Origin: Bacillaceae bacterium
GTDB lineage: Bacteria > Bacillota > Bacilli > JACDOE01
Assembly (NCBI GenBank): GCA_017656255.1
Contig: JACDOE010000003.1
Coordinates: forward strand, 126,457-190,456
Direction of reading: 5' to 3'
DNA: 64,000 nucleotides
A program made the position numbers and the translations under genes. Below the pieces are notes generated by a model, which was given only the letters and a program-made list of their open reading frames with translations, ran no database searches and was not told the origin of the DNA. Numbering within the stretch: position 1 is the stretch's first letter; each line of letters starts with the position of its first letter. Shown here one piece after another: positions 35,903-44,249 of this stretch.

Positions 35903-37222
35903 TTATTCAATCACGCGGCGGGCCGTCTTATAATGCGATTTCCACCATTTGCTGTCGAGTGAACTGTAATGAACGCCGTTTTTCCCATAAGTGTGCAAAA
36001 ACTTGTTGTCACCGACATACACGCCAACATGAGCGATTTTCCCATCTGAGTAGGAAGTGGAGAAAAAGACGAGATCTCCTTTCTCAAGTTGACTCTTCGG
36101 AACATAGGTACCGACAGTGGCCTGCTGTCTGGACGTACGTGGCAATTTAATGCCGTTCTTATAGAAAATCCACTGAGTAAAGCTGGAGCAGTCAAACATG
36201 CCGCTGGTCGGATATTCCGCTCCAAATTTGTACGGGGTACCCCAGTATTTCAGTCCGGTCTCAATTATGGCATCCGCCAGTTCTTCCCGGCTGTCCTTAA
36301 CCGGTTCTGCCACCTCGAGGATTCTTTTTGCCCCGAGGTAGTAGCGATCATAGATACCATTCATATCCCGTACCACCACGTGACCGATATCCTGGGAAGC
36401 AATCGCAATCTTGCCGTCCCCGACATAGATGGCAGCTGACAGAAGGTTGTCTCTACTGGTTCCAAAAAAGACCACATCTCCTACAACAAGGCTTGTCCGA
36501 CTGACTAGTTTGCCTTTCTGTGACTGGGATTCAAGACTTGAAGGCATGGAAACGCCGATTTTTTCATAGGCATACTCCACCAGCCCTTCACCGTCAAAAT
36601 AAACCGGGCCATTCTGATTGTTGCCATACGGTTTTCCAATGACGCCATCCAGAGCATTCAGCAATTGTTGCTGTTGCTTGCTGACACCTGTGACATCAGG
36701 GAGTCTTCCCATATCAACCGTGTTTCCGATTACCCGGCGTGCCCCGGCGTATCTTTCCTTTAACGCTTCTTTCTCGAAGGTATGTATGTCGACACCACCG
36801 GTCCCTGGAGCTGATACTACAAACTTGTAATCTCCCAGATAAATGCCGACATGTTCCAGTTTATCACTGCCTTTTTCAGTCAGAAACACAAGATCTCCAG
36901 GCTGCACTTCAGAGGTCTTCAATGCCTGGCCTGTCCGGGCCAATTGGTTCAGGTCACGGGGAAGATCGATCCCGTAATGCTTGTACACATAATAAACAAA
37001 TCCGGGGCCACTGAATCCTTCCGGTGAGATACCTCCGCTCCGATAAGGTTTGCCATCCAGTGATTCAGCAAAAGCCGCGATTTGATCCCCCTGAGAAACG
37101 GTGGTGGCCGCCTGTACTGGCTGGCTCCAGCCACCGGATAATGTTAAAGGTGCGACCAGTGCTGCGGACAATACGACCTTCGCTGCTGTTGAAACAGCAC
37201 GTTTCTTGATGTTTTTCCCCAT
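35903..37222 (-). CDS. Secreted protein with three NlpC/P60 domains, two degenerate
   Basis: A 439-residue exported protein: signal peptide with basic N-terminus and a Val-Gln-Ala-Ala cleavage region near residue 38, then three tandem NlpC/P60 domains (about 44-165, 185-300, 312-439). Domain 3 keeps the peptidase residues: Cys in FDCSSF, His in IAHVGVYVG and His in FLHTYG. Domain 1 has Gly for the Cys (FSGPGF) but keeps its His (LEHVGIY). Domain 2 has lost both (FDGEGL; LLSAAIYVG). So one active gamma-D-glutamyl endopeptidase domain, probably cutting cell-wall peptides, is carried by two likely binding domains. No c-di-AMP riboswitch was seen upstream. Confidence 0.9.
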   Translation of the reverse strand: MGKNIKKRAVSTAAKVVLSAALVAPLTLSGGWSQPVQAATTVSQGDQIAAFAESLDGKPYRSGGISPEGFSGPGFVYYVYKHYGIDLPRDLNQLARTGQALKTSEVQPGDLVFLTEKGSDKLEHVGIYLGDYKFVVSAPGTGGVDIHTFEKEALKERYAGARRVIGNTVDMGRLPDVTGVSKQQQQLLNALDGVIGKPYGNNQNGPVYFDGEGLVEYAYEKIGVSMPSSLESQSQKGKLVSRTSLVVGDVVFFGTSRDNLLSAAIYVGDGKIAIASQDIGHVVVRDMNGIYDRYYLGAKRILEVAEPVKDSREELADAIIETGLKYWGTPYKFGAEYPTSGMFDCSSFTQWIFYKNGIKLPRTSRQQATVGTYVPKSQLEKGDLVFFSTSYSDGKIAHVGVYVGDNKFLHTYGKNGVHYSSLDSKWWKSHYKTARRVIE

Positions 37223-37354
37223 TGTGTTTTCTCCTCCTGTTGTGTGGTAGTGATGTGGTTGTTTTGTTTTCTATGAATTTGTCAAAGAAGGCTGGAAATT
37301 GAACCATCAGGCTGGTAAGATTGATAGAAGCATGGAAGGCCTGTAGAAATACTG

Positions 37355-37405
37355 GATACCATGATACATGAGTGGCAGCAAAGTCGTTTTGCTGGCAATG
37401 GTATC
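37355..37405. other. Hairpin in the 356-bp gap upstream of the NlpC/P60 gene
   Basis: The gap 37223-37577 holds no gene. GATACC (37355-37360) pairs with GGTATC (37400-37405) and an inner CAGCAAA/TTTGCTG stem (37376-37382 with 37388-37394). The fold matches no riboswitch class I know; it could be a leader structure of the NlpC/P60 mRNA. Confidence 0.4.
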
Positions 37406-37524
37406 AGGTGAATGGTAATGATGGTTCCCGTATCCATGATAACATGCAGGACTATCCAAATTCCTGTGTAATTGTTGGTAAGGGTTCCAGTAAAATAGAG
37501 TCAAAGGATGTCATTTTTCAACAT

Positions 37525-37551
37525 AAAAAGCCAGGATTTACCTGGCTTTTT
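37525..37551. terminator. Terminator downstream of gabT
   Basis: AAAAAGCCAGG-ATTTA-CCTGGCTTTTT is a symmetric hairpin with T-runs on both strands, 27 bases past the gabT stop. Confidence 0.88.
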
Positions 37552-37577
37552 GACATCTATTGTATGCTATTAATTTA

Positions 37578-38930
37578 TTAATTTGACAGAATCGATTGTT
37601 TTACATTTTTTAAGGATGTCTCAATCACATCCAGTCCTTCCTGCAATTGTTCATCGGTCACCACCAGCGGTACCAGAAAGCGCAGTACATTGCTGTAGAC
37701 CCCGGCTCCCATCGTCACCAGGCCATTGCGGTAGCATTCTTTTTGTAGCTGTCCGGTCAGTTCCTTGTCCGGTTCTCTGGTCTGCGGATCTTTAACCAGC
37801 TCGATGGCCGCCATAGCACCCAGGCGACGCACATCTCCGATCTCCGGATGTTCTATTTGCATCTTGCGAAAACGCTGTTCCATCGCTGCCCCGATTTGTT
37901 CGGCTCTTTCCGGAAGCTTATCCGCCTGCATGGTCTCAATCACAGCCAGAGCAGAGGCGCATCCGAGAGGACTTCCACCATATGTTCCACCCAATTCTCC
38001 CGGATTCGCTGCATCCATGATCTCTGTCCGACCGACCACCGCACTGATCGGCAATCCGCCCCCCATCGACTTGGACAACGTAATCAAATCCGGTTCCACG
38101 CCGAAATGCTCCATAGCAAACATTTTACCGGTTCGTCCGAACCCGGTCTGAATTTCATCGGCGATAAACAAAATACCGTGTTTTTGACAGAGATCATAGA
38201 GTTTTACCATAAAATCTTTCGGAGGGACGATGAATCCCCCTTCTCCCTGAACCGGTTCCACGATGACCGCTGCCACATTTTCAACCGGTGCTTCGGAGAT
38301 GAAGAAGTCTTCCAGACTGGCTATGCAATGATCCACATACTCAGCTTCACTCATTGATGCCGGTTTGCGGTAGGGATACGGATACGGCGCCTTGTACACG
38401 TCGGGAGCAAAAGGTCCGAAACCGAATTTGTAGGGTTTGACCTTACTGGTTAAGGACATCGCCATGAGCGTCCGGCCATGAAAGCCGTGGTGAAACGAGA
38501 TAATACCCGTTTTACCTGTGTATTTTCTGGCAATTTTCACCGCATTTTCCACGGCTTCCGCGCCGCTGTTCAGGAAAATGGCTTTCTTGTCAAAGGAACC
38601 AGGCGTAATCTGAGCCAGTTTTTCTGCCAGTTTCACATAAGGTTCATACATCATCACATGAAAACAGGTATGGAGGTATTTATCCACCTGTTCATGCAGA
38701 GCTTCCACGACACGCGGTGCACAGTGCCCCACGTTAATTGTTCCGATGGCACCGGAAAAATCAATAAACGTGTTGCCGTCCACATCGGTAAGCAGCGCCC
38801 CTTTCGCATCCGCGACAAAGACTTCCCCGGCATTGCCCACACCTTTCGGAACAAACTTTTGCCTTTTTTCCAGCAACTCTTTTGATTTTGGTCCTGGAAT
38901 TGAGGTAACCAGATTAATCGATTTTCCCAT
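37578..38930 (-). CDS. gabT: 4-aminobutyrate aminotransferase
   Basis: PLP-dependent class III aminotransferase that turns GABA and 2-oxoglutarate into succinate semialdehyde and glutamate. The 450-residue protein has NSGAEAVENAVKIARKYTG, FHHGFHGRTLMAMSLT, VEPVQGEGGF, the cofactor-binding ADEIQTGFGRTGKMFAMEHF and the Schiff-base lysine in TLSKSMGGGLP. ATG 38930 is preferred because AAAGGAGG lies nine bases upstream. It overlaps the small upstream gene by 17 bases and shares its sigma-54 promoter. 5-Aminovalerate could also be a substrate. Confidence 0.93.
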   Translation of the reverse strand: MGKSINLVTSIPGPKSKELLEKRQKFVPKGVGNAGEVFVADAKGALLTDVDGNTFIDFSGAIGTINVGHCAPRVVEALHEQVDKYLHTCFHVMMYEPYVKLAEKLAQITPGSFDKKAIFLNSGAEAVENAVKIARKYTGKTGIISFHHGFHGRTLMAMSLTSKVKPYKFGFGPFAPDVYKAPYPYPYRKPASMSEAEYVDHCIASLEDFFISEAPVENVAAVIVEPVQGEGGFIVPPKDFMVKLYDLCQKHGILFIADEIQTGFGRTGKMFAMEHFGVEPDLITLSKSMGGGLPISAVVGRTEIMDAANPGELGGTYGGSPLGCASALAVIETMQADKLPERAEQIGAAMEQRFRKMQIEHPEIGDVRRLGAMAAIELVKDPQTREPDKELTGQLQKECYRNGLVTMGAGVYSNVLRFLVPLVVTDEQLQEGLDVIETSLKNVKQSILSN

Positions 38931-39201
38931 GATTCTCATCCTCCTTTGAAATGAATTGAAAGTCGGCATGATGGTCGCCGATGGTCAGGGTGGATTGATT
39001 GTTCACCCAGTCGGAGCGATGCAACCTGCGCCCGTTTTCATAAATGGTATGCTCCAATTCGCCTCTGCATGCGTTTAATCCGGGATACAGCGAGCAGAGA
39101 ACGCTGGCCAGCTCCCGAATGTTCAACGGACCGGACAACTGGAGTTCCAGCCTGGCAGCCTGAACCTTCCGGGCGTATTTTTCACTCAGGTGGATTTCCA
39201 T
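38914..39201 (-). CDS. Small MoaD/ThiS-like (beta-grasp) protein, function unknown
   Basis: A 95-residue protein starting at ATG 39201 (GGGGGA ten bases upstream), first in the gabT transcript and overlapping gabT by 17 bases. The pattern LELQLSGPLNIRELASVL, LYPGL, TIYENGRRLHRSDW and STLTIGD follows the strand-helix-strand order of MoaD/ThiS proteins. It lacks the C-terminal Gly-Gly used for sulfur transfer and has one or two cysteines in the middle, so a carrier role is unlikely; a partner or regulatory subunit of GabT is possible. Family assignment is from pattern only. Confidence 0.5.
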   Translation of the reverse strand: MEIHLSEKYARKVQAARLELQLSGPLNIRELASVLCSLYPGLNACRGELEHTIYENGRRLHRSDWVNNQSTLTIGDHHADFQFISKEDENHGKID

Positions 39202-39246
39202 ACATACGGGGTCCCCCTTCACAGATCGAATTTGTCTACTAAAACT

Positions 39247-39262
39247 TGCAAAAATCATGCCA
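39247..39262 (-). promoter_or_regulatory. Sigma-54 (-24/-12) promoter of the gabT unit
   Basis: Minus-strand TGGCAT-GATTT-TTGCA matches TGGCAC-N5-TTGCA with one change and exact spacing. It lies 46 bases before the start of the small gene that leads into gabT, and a sigma-54 activator gene is immediately upstream. Confidence 0.85.
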
Positions 39263-39293
39263 TATTAATCAAATCTGCCAGACCATGAACCGT

Positions 39294-39320
39294 AAAAAAG
39301 CCGGAATTTTATCATCCGGC
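39294..39320 (-). terminator. Terminator of the PAS-AAA regulator
   Basis: Minus-strand GCCGGA (39315-39320) with TCCGGC (39300-39305) and six T residues. It isolates the regulator transcript from the sigma-54 promoter downstream. Confidence 0.8.
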
Positions 39321-39403
39321 GCAGTGGCTAAAGAGAGGAGAACGGAAACCGTCAAACATTTGTCCGCTCTCGACCAGTTATTTTATTTTATTTAGACCAA
39401 AAA

Positions 39404-39439
39404 ATGCAAAACCGCATTAAATTTAATGCAGTTTTGCAT
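39404..39439. promoter_or_regulatory. 36-bp near-perfect palindrome, candidate enhancer site
   Basis: ATGCAAAAC-C-GCATTAAA facing TTTAATGC-A-GTTTTGCAT; only one base pair of eighteen is mismatched. It lies about 140-190 bases upstream of the sigma-54 promoter, the usual enhancer distance, and 24 bases after the regulator stop. It could also act as a terminator since T's follow on the minus strand, but a GC-rich terminator is already present at 39294-39320. Confidence 0.65.
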
Positions 39440-39462
39440 CATCCTCCTGTTTCTCAACGTTA

Positions 39463-40899
39463 TTAATGTTCGTCTATGTCATATTTTTTCATTTTCCGTA
39501 CAATGGTAGATTGATTGACCCCCAGCAAGCGGGCGGCTTCATAGGTTGTTTTTCCCTGTTTCAGTGCCATCTGGATCAACTGTTTTTCCACCAGATCCAC
39601 TGCCTTTTTAAGTGGGAAAAGCGAATGAACGCGGACCGGTCCATCGGGAGAATCCGGCATAACCGGTATCTCAAGTTGCGTAGAAAATAATGGCAGTACC
39701 GACGCCAGATGCTGCGGACGGATTTCTGTTTCATCCGTCATCACGACCAGCCGTTCCAGGGTATTATGCAATTCTCTGACATTTCCCGGCCAATCATAGG
39801 ACTTCATCATCTCCAGAGTTTCCGGAGACAGTTTTCTGGCCCGTTCATATTTGATGCGAAAGTGTTCCAGAAAATACTCACTGAGGATCGGCAGATCATC
39901 GATTCTCTCTTTTAAAAGGGGAAGATGTATGGTGAACACATTCAAACGGTAATACAAATCTTCCCTGAATTTATGTTCCTGAATCAGTCGGGTAAGATCC
40001 CGGTTTGTCGCGGCCACAATTCTCACATCTACCTGCCGGGTCCGGGTTCCACCCACTTTGATAAACCGGCCGTCCTGCAGAACCTGCAACAATTTGGCCT
40101 GTGCCGTATAAGGGAGTTCGCCGATCTCGTCCAGGAAAAGGGTGCCTCCGTCCGCTTCTTCAAACACACCCTTTTTACCACGGCTTTCCGCTCCCGTGAA
40201 CGCCCCTTTTTCATAGCCGAATAATTCCGATTCCACCAGCGATTCGGGAATCGCGCCGCAGTTGATTTTGACCAGCGGCCGGGAAGCTCTGTGGCTGCAC
40301 TGATGGATGTAGTTGACCATGACTTCTTTCCCGGTACCGGACTCTCCCGTCACCAGGACCGGGGCGTTACTTTCGGCCACACGTTTTGCATTTTCAAGTA
40401 ACTGAATCATGTGTTTGTTCTGGGTGATCGGGGCTTGGGATTCAATTTTCTTTAACCGGGTCAATTCCTTTTTGTATTGTTCGGCGCGCTGTTCCGCCTT
40501 AAACAATTGTTTCTGAATACGAGACAATTCCGTCAAATCCTTGGCCGTACAAATGACACGGGTAACCTCTCCCTGCTCATTGAGTACCGGATTGGCCGTT
40601 ACCACCAACCGCCCCCCTTCCCGGGTATCCTGAACCAGTGTCACGCGCTCCCGGGTTTCAATCGCTTTCATGGCGGCGGACGGATTAAAAAAGCCTCTTT
40701 GTTCCAGTTCCTGGACGGGCATCCCGATCAAGGCCTCTGCCTGGATTCCGTATAATCGTTCACAGGCCCGGTTCACACGCAGCGTGATTCCCTGTCCATC
40801 CGTGACAAAAATTTCATCAAAAGAGGCATCCAGAATCGCTTCCAGTTCCCGGTTTAACAGTTCCAGTTCCTCCATGCGTTTTTGTTGCTGTTTATCCAT
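39463..40899 (-). CDS. PAS-AAA sigma-54-dependent transcriptional activator
   Basis: A 478-residue bacterial enhancer-binding protein, probably controlling GABA use. Domains: coiled N-terminus, one PAS domain (about residues 15-125), AAA+ (about 155-385) with Walker A VTGESGTGKEV, the sigma-54-contacting ESELFGYEKGAFTGAESR, Walker B GGTLFLDEIGELP and the arginine-finger region REDLYYRLNVFTIHLP, then a Fis-type helix-turn-helix (TTYEAARLLGVNQSTIVRKM). ATG 40899 is a best guess among 40911, 40905 and 40899. The neighbour gabT and the sigma-54 promoter at 39247-39262 indicate the target. Confidence 0.9.
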   Translation of the reverse strand: MDKQQQKRMEELELLNRELEAILDASFDEIFVTDGQGITLRVNRACERLYGIQAEALIGMPVQELEQRGFFNPSAAMKAIETRERVTLVQDTREGGRLVVTANPVLNEQGEVTRVICTAKDLTELSRIQKQLFKAEQRAEQYKKELTRLKKIESQAPITQNKHMIQLLENAKRVAESNAPVLVTGESGTGKEVMVNYIHQCSHRASRPLVKINCGAIPESLVESELFGYEKGAFTGAESRGKKGVFEEADGGTLFLDEIGELPYTAQAKLLQVLQDGRFIKVGGTRTRQVDVRIVAATNRDLTRLIQEHKFREDLYYRLNVFTIHLPLLKERIDDLPILSEYFLEHFRIKYERARKLSPETLEMMKSYDWPGNVRELHNTLERLVVMTDETEIRPQHLASVLPLFSTQLEIPVMPDSPDGPVRVHSLFPLKKAVDLVEKQLIQMALKQGKTTYEAARLLGVNQSTIVRKMKKYDIDEH

Positions 40900-40977
40900 A
40901 GCCATCCCCACCGATCCCTGATCCGTTTGTCTTCATTATATCAATTTGCATCCTTTTTAACATTGAAACAAAAATAA

Positions 40978-41010
40978 AGGGACTTAAAGCCCCGATTAGC
41001 TTAAGTCCCT
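40978..41010 (-). terminator. Intrinsic terminator of potBCD
   Basis: AGGGACTTAAAGC (40978-40990) with GCTTAAGTCCCT (40999-41010), followed on the minus strand by TTTATTTTTG. Confidence 0.8.
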
Positions 41011-41027
41011 CTGGTACCAGAATCATA

Positions 41028-41105
41028 GTCGGGATTCACCCACTCCATCAGGGTGGCGTACTTTAATGAATCCCCGTCAACCCATTATCCGCATGGGTGA
41101 TGTGA
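41028..41105. other. Structured intergenic element, first of two similar copies
   Basis: Between potD and its terminator a segment folds with GGGATTCA (41031-41038) against TGAATCCC (about 41066-41073) and an inner CCAC/GTGG hairpin carrying a CATCA loop. A related segment lies at 52681-52740 (shared GGGATTCACC, a CATCA-loop hairpin and CCCCGTC). The form resembles the ends of IS200/IS605-type elements, but no transposase remains. Confidence 0.35.
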
Positions 41106-41144
41106 CGAATCTTAATCGTTTCAAACTTCCTTTCAGACTTTTCA

Positions 41145-42248
41145 TTACTGGGCGGAGTTTTTAACTTCCGTCCACACACGGTCGTAAATGACGGTGGCTT
41201 CACCGACATCTTTGATAAATTTACCCCGTTCCACCACATCGGCCGGTACGGTAATGGAGTAGCGAATGTCTTCCGGCAACTCTTTCAAGGCCTCTACATT
41301 GGGATTCCCATAGGGATATTCCATGGAAATTTTGGCACTGATATCCGGACGCAGAATGAAGTTGATGAATTTTTCCGCATTTTCCTTATGCGGAGCCCCT
41401 TTGGGAATGACCAGATTATCCTGCCACAGGCTGACAAACTCTTCCGGATAGACGATTTCAATGGCCGGATTTTCTCTCATTGCCAGTGCCGCTTCTGCGC
41501 CATAGACGACACCCGCTTTCACTTCGTTACTGACCAGCATGGTCTTCGGACTGTCACTGTCAAAAGCCTTTATGTTGGGAAGCAATTCTTTCAATTTTTC
41601 ACCTGCTTCCCGGATTTCGTCTTCATTGGTGCTGTTGGCATCATAACCGAGCATTTCCAGCATACCGCCGAGAAGCGTTCTCGGTTCATCAATCACGACC
41701 AGGCTGTTTTCGAATGCCGGGTTAAACAAGTCTTTATACCCTTTCACTTCGAAATCAACCAGTTCTTTATTGACGGCAATGATATCTTTTCCCCACATGT
41801 AAGGAACCGAGTAGTCATTATTGGGGTCGGCATCCCGTCCCAGGAATTCATCGCCGATATTCTTCAGATTCGGAATATTATCTTTATTTATTTTTTCGAG
41901 CATGCCCTCTTTAACCATCACTTCCACAAAATAGAGAGAAGGAACGGCGATGTCATAGCCTGCATTTCCGGCTTGCAATTTGGCAAACATCTCTTCATTA
42001 GAAGAATACGTGTCATAGTTGACTTTAATGCCGGTTTCCTGTTCAAACTGGTCAATCACTTCCTGAGGCAGATATTCAGACCAGTTAAAGACATTCAACA
42101 CTTTTTCCTCTTCTTGATTTCCGGAACTTTCCTGTTCCGGTGCTTCTCCATTCCCATTCGTTCCCGCATTGTCACTGCCGCCGCAACCGGCAAGGAGCAT
42201 TCCCAGTGATAACACCATGACCAGTAAAATCGAAAACGTCTTTTTCAT
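41145..42248 (-). CDS. potD: Spermidine/putrescine ABC transporter substrate-binding lipoprotein
   Basis: Extracellular binding lipoprotein of a PotABCD importer. ATG 42248 (GGGGG upstream) gives 367 residues: lipoprotein signal ending in the lipobox LLAGC, a Gly/Glu/Asn-rich linker, then VLNVFNWSEYLPQEVIDQFEQ-like and AVPSLYFVEVM segments typical of PotD/PotF. It contains YSVPYMWGKDIIAVN and ends near VWTEVKNSAQ. It follows potC with a gap of about 140 bases. Confidence 0.92.
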   Translation of the reverse strand: MKKTFSILLVMVLSLGMLLAGCGGSDNAGTNGNGEAPEQESSGNQEEEKVLNVFNWSEYLPQEVIDQFEQETGIKVNYDTYSSNEEMFAKLQAGNAGYDIAVPSLYFVEVMVKEGMLEKINKDNIPNLKNIGDEFLGRDADPNNDYSVPYMWGKDIIAVNKELVDFEVKGYKDLFNPAFENSLVVIDEPRTLLGGMLEMLGYDANSTNEDEIREAGEKLKELLPNIKAFDSDSPKTMLVSNEVKAGVVYGAEAALAMRENPAIEIVYPEEFVSLWQDNLVIPKGAPHKENAEKFINFILRPDISAKISMEYPYGNPNVEALKELPEDIRYSITVPADVVERGKFIKDVGEATVIYDRVWTEVKNSAQ

Positions 42249-42390
42249 GTACCAAAACCCCCTTCTTATTTCAAAACGACAAAAGATTGAAACTGACATC
42301 ACAACAAAAATAAAATACTAGATTTTTGCGGCGTTTACCACCTCTTTTTTTTACAGACTACTATCTATTAAAAGGTTGGAATTAACCTGA

Positions 42391-43167
42391 TTAACCTCTT
42401 GTCCGCAGACGCTCAGCCGTAATGACGATCACCAGGGTCACCGCCAGCATAATGGTTGAAAGGGCGTTGATCTCAGGCGTGACACCGAAGCGAACCATGG
42501 AAAAAATCTGTAACGGGAGTGTGGTGCTTCCCGGTCCTGCGACAAAGAAGCTGATGATGACGTCATCGATGGACAGAGTAAAGGCCAGGAGAGCACTGGC
42601 AACGATGGCCGGACTGATCACCGGAAGCGTGATCAACAGAAAGGTCTTCCATTCACTCGCGCCCAGATCCATCGCCGCTTCCTCAATGGAGCGGTCAAAT
42701 CCCTGCAGGCGTGCCCGTATCACCACAACCACAAATGGGATACAGAATGTGATATGGGCGATAATCAGGGTCCAGATGCCCAGCGGCATGTCCACCATGG
42801 AAAAGAAAGCTAGAAAGGCAATCCCCATCACGATCTCAGACATAACCAGCGGAATGTAAAGTCCGGCATCCAGCACCGATTTCCCTCTAAAATGATATTT
42901 GTACATCCCCACCGCTACCAGGGTCCCGATCATCGTGGATGCGATCGTGGAAACAACGGCTACTATCAGTGTCACTTTAGCTGCTTCAAGGACGTTGGTG
43001 TTACTCCACAATTGCACATACCATTCCAGGGTAAATCCCTGCCAGACGGCATTCAGTTTGGAATCATTAAACGAAAAGGCAATCAGTATCAGTATCGGGA
43101 TATATAAAAACGAGTATATCAGGGCTGCATAGACGACAGCAGACCAGCGCGTCAGTTTAGATGTCAT
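42391..43167 (-). CDS. potC: Spermidine/putrescine ABC transporter permease PotC
   Basis: A 258-residue inner-membrane permease of the BPD type. ATG 43167 has AGGAGGGG upstream; the longer frame runs into potB. Six hydrophobic helices are apparent, with the ATPase-contact loop EEAAMDLGASEWKTFLLITLPVISPAI. It overlaps the potB stop by 11 bases. Confidence 0.92.
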   Translation of the reverse strand: MTSKLTRWSAVVYAALIYSFLYIPILILIAFSFNDSKLNAVWQGFTLEWYVQLWSNTNVLEAAKVTLIVAVVSTIASTMIGTLVAVGMYKYHFRGKSVLDAGLYIPLVMSEIVMGIAFLAFFSMVDMPLGIWTLIIAHITFCIPFVVVVIRARLQGFDRSIEEAAMDLGASEWKTFLLITLPVISPAIVASALLAFTLSIDDVIISFFVAGPGSTTLPLQIFSMVRFGVTPEINALSTIMLAVTLVIVITAERLRTRG

Positions 43168-44083
43168 GAATACCCCTCCTGTCTCCCTCTGCAATCCTGA
43201 CATAGATGGCAATCAGGATCAGGGTCAGGATCATTAATACAATGGACAGGGCGGATCCGAAGGGCCAGTCTCTCGCCGTTAAAAACTGATTCTTGATCAG
43301 GTTGCCGATGATCATCGTTTTCGCTCCTCCCATCAGATCCGGGATGAAGAAGAGTCCCAGTGCCGGAATGAACACCAGGAGAGAACCCGATACAATACCC
43401 GGCATCGTCAGAGGAAGTGTCACTTTCAAAAACGCCTGCCAGGGTTTCGCTCCCAGATCACTGGCTGCTTCCAGCAAAGACTTGTCCAGTTTCTCAATCG
43501 ATCCATACAGCGGCAAAACCATAAATGGGAACAGGGTATAAATCAGGCCGATTAAAACCGCACCGTCATTATAGAGAAGTTGTAGCGGTTCCTGAATCCA
43601 ACCGAGATAAATCAGAAGATTGTTAATAACCCCTTCTGTTCTGAGCAGAACGATCCAGGCATAAGTCCGAACCAGCGAATTAGTCCAGAATGGCACAATT
43701 ACAAGAAAAAGCAGAATCGTCCGATATTGAACCGGTGACCTGGCAATCAGGTAAGCAAATGGGTACCCCAGTATCAGGCAGGCCAGTGTTGTAATCCCGG
43801 CCATCACAACAGATGTCCACATGATGTTGAGGTAAAGCGGGTCCAGAAAACGCAGGTAATTTTCTATCGTAAAGGTGTATTCAATACCGCCGTAGGTTCC
43901 CCTTGACATGAAACTGACAAACAAAACAAGGATCAGCGGTACAACCAAAAATAACACAAGCCAGATCGTTGCTGGAGATATGGTCCAGAGAAGTCCGGTA
44001 TTTATTTTAAATTTCTTTCCAGTCTTTTTAGGTTCAGATTGATTGGGATTCGACATTACTGCCGCTGTCGACTGATCTTTCAT
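43157..44083 (-). CDS. potB: Spermidine/putrescine ABC transporter permease PotB
   Basis: A 308-residue permease, first gene of potBCD. It has an N-terminal polar leader (about 25 residues), then six hydrophobic segments, and the coupling-loop motif LEAASDLGAKPWQAFLKVTLPLTMPGI. GGAGGGG lies upstream of the ATG. A TATAAT box sits about 60 bases before the start, with a poor -35. The ATPase (potA) is encoded elsewhere, at 47536, on the other strand. Confidence 0.92.
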   Translation of the reverse strand: MKDQSTAAVMSNPNQSEPKKTGKKFKINTGLLWTISPATIWLVLFLVVPLILVLFVSFMSRGTYGGIEYTFTIENYLRFLDPLYLNIMWTSVVMAGITTLACLILGYPFAYLIARSPVQYRTILLFLVIVPFWTNSLVRTYAWIVLLRTEGVINNLLIYLGWIQEPLQLLYNDGAVLIGLIYTLFPFMVLPLYGSIEKLDKSLLEAASDLGAKPWQAFLKVTLPLTMPGIVSGSLLVFIPALGLFFIPDLMGGAKTMIIGNLIKNQFLTARDWPFGSALSIVLMILTLILIAIYVRIAEGDRRGIHDI

Positions 44084-44249
44084 TCACATTTTCCCCTCCC
44101 AGCACTGTTCAAATTTTCCTCATCCCCTAAAACCCCATTGATTATAACACGAGATTCTGTGATGTTCATTTCAAAATTCAGCAACACCCCTCGCTTTGGA
44201 AAACAATATAAGGATTGAAACCGCTTCCACGGCAAATTTTCGTCCATGA

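Noticed and set aside
37223-37577. c-di-AMP (ydaO) riboswitch upstream of the NlpC/P60 gene
   Set aside because: Such riboswitches often precede NlpC/P60 genes, but the conserved core sequences are absent on the minus strand; only a simple hairpin is present.
39404-39439. Reading the 36-bp palindrome as the regulator's terminator
   Set aside because: Its stem is AT-rich and a better GC-rich terminator with a T-run lies just downstream at 39294-39320, so an operator role was preferred, though not proven.
41388-42209. 273-residue plus-strand frame inside potD
   Set aside because: Antisense shadow of potD; its His/Phe-rich composition reflects the complementary codons.
44084-44249. Sigma-54 promoter upstream of potB
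   Set aside because: No GG/GC pair with correct spacing; a TATAAT box with a weak -35 is present instead.
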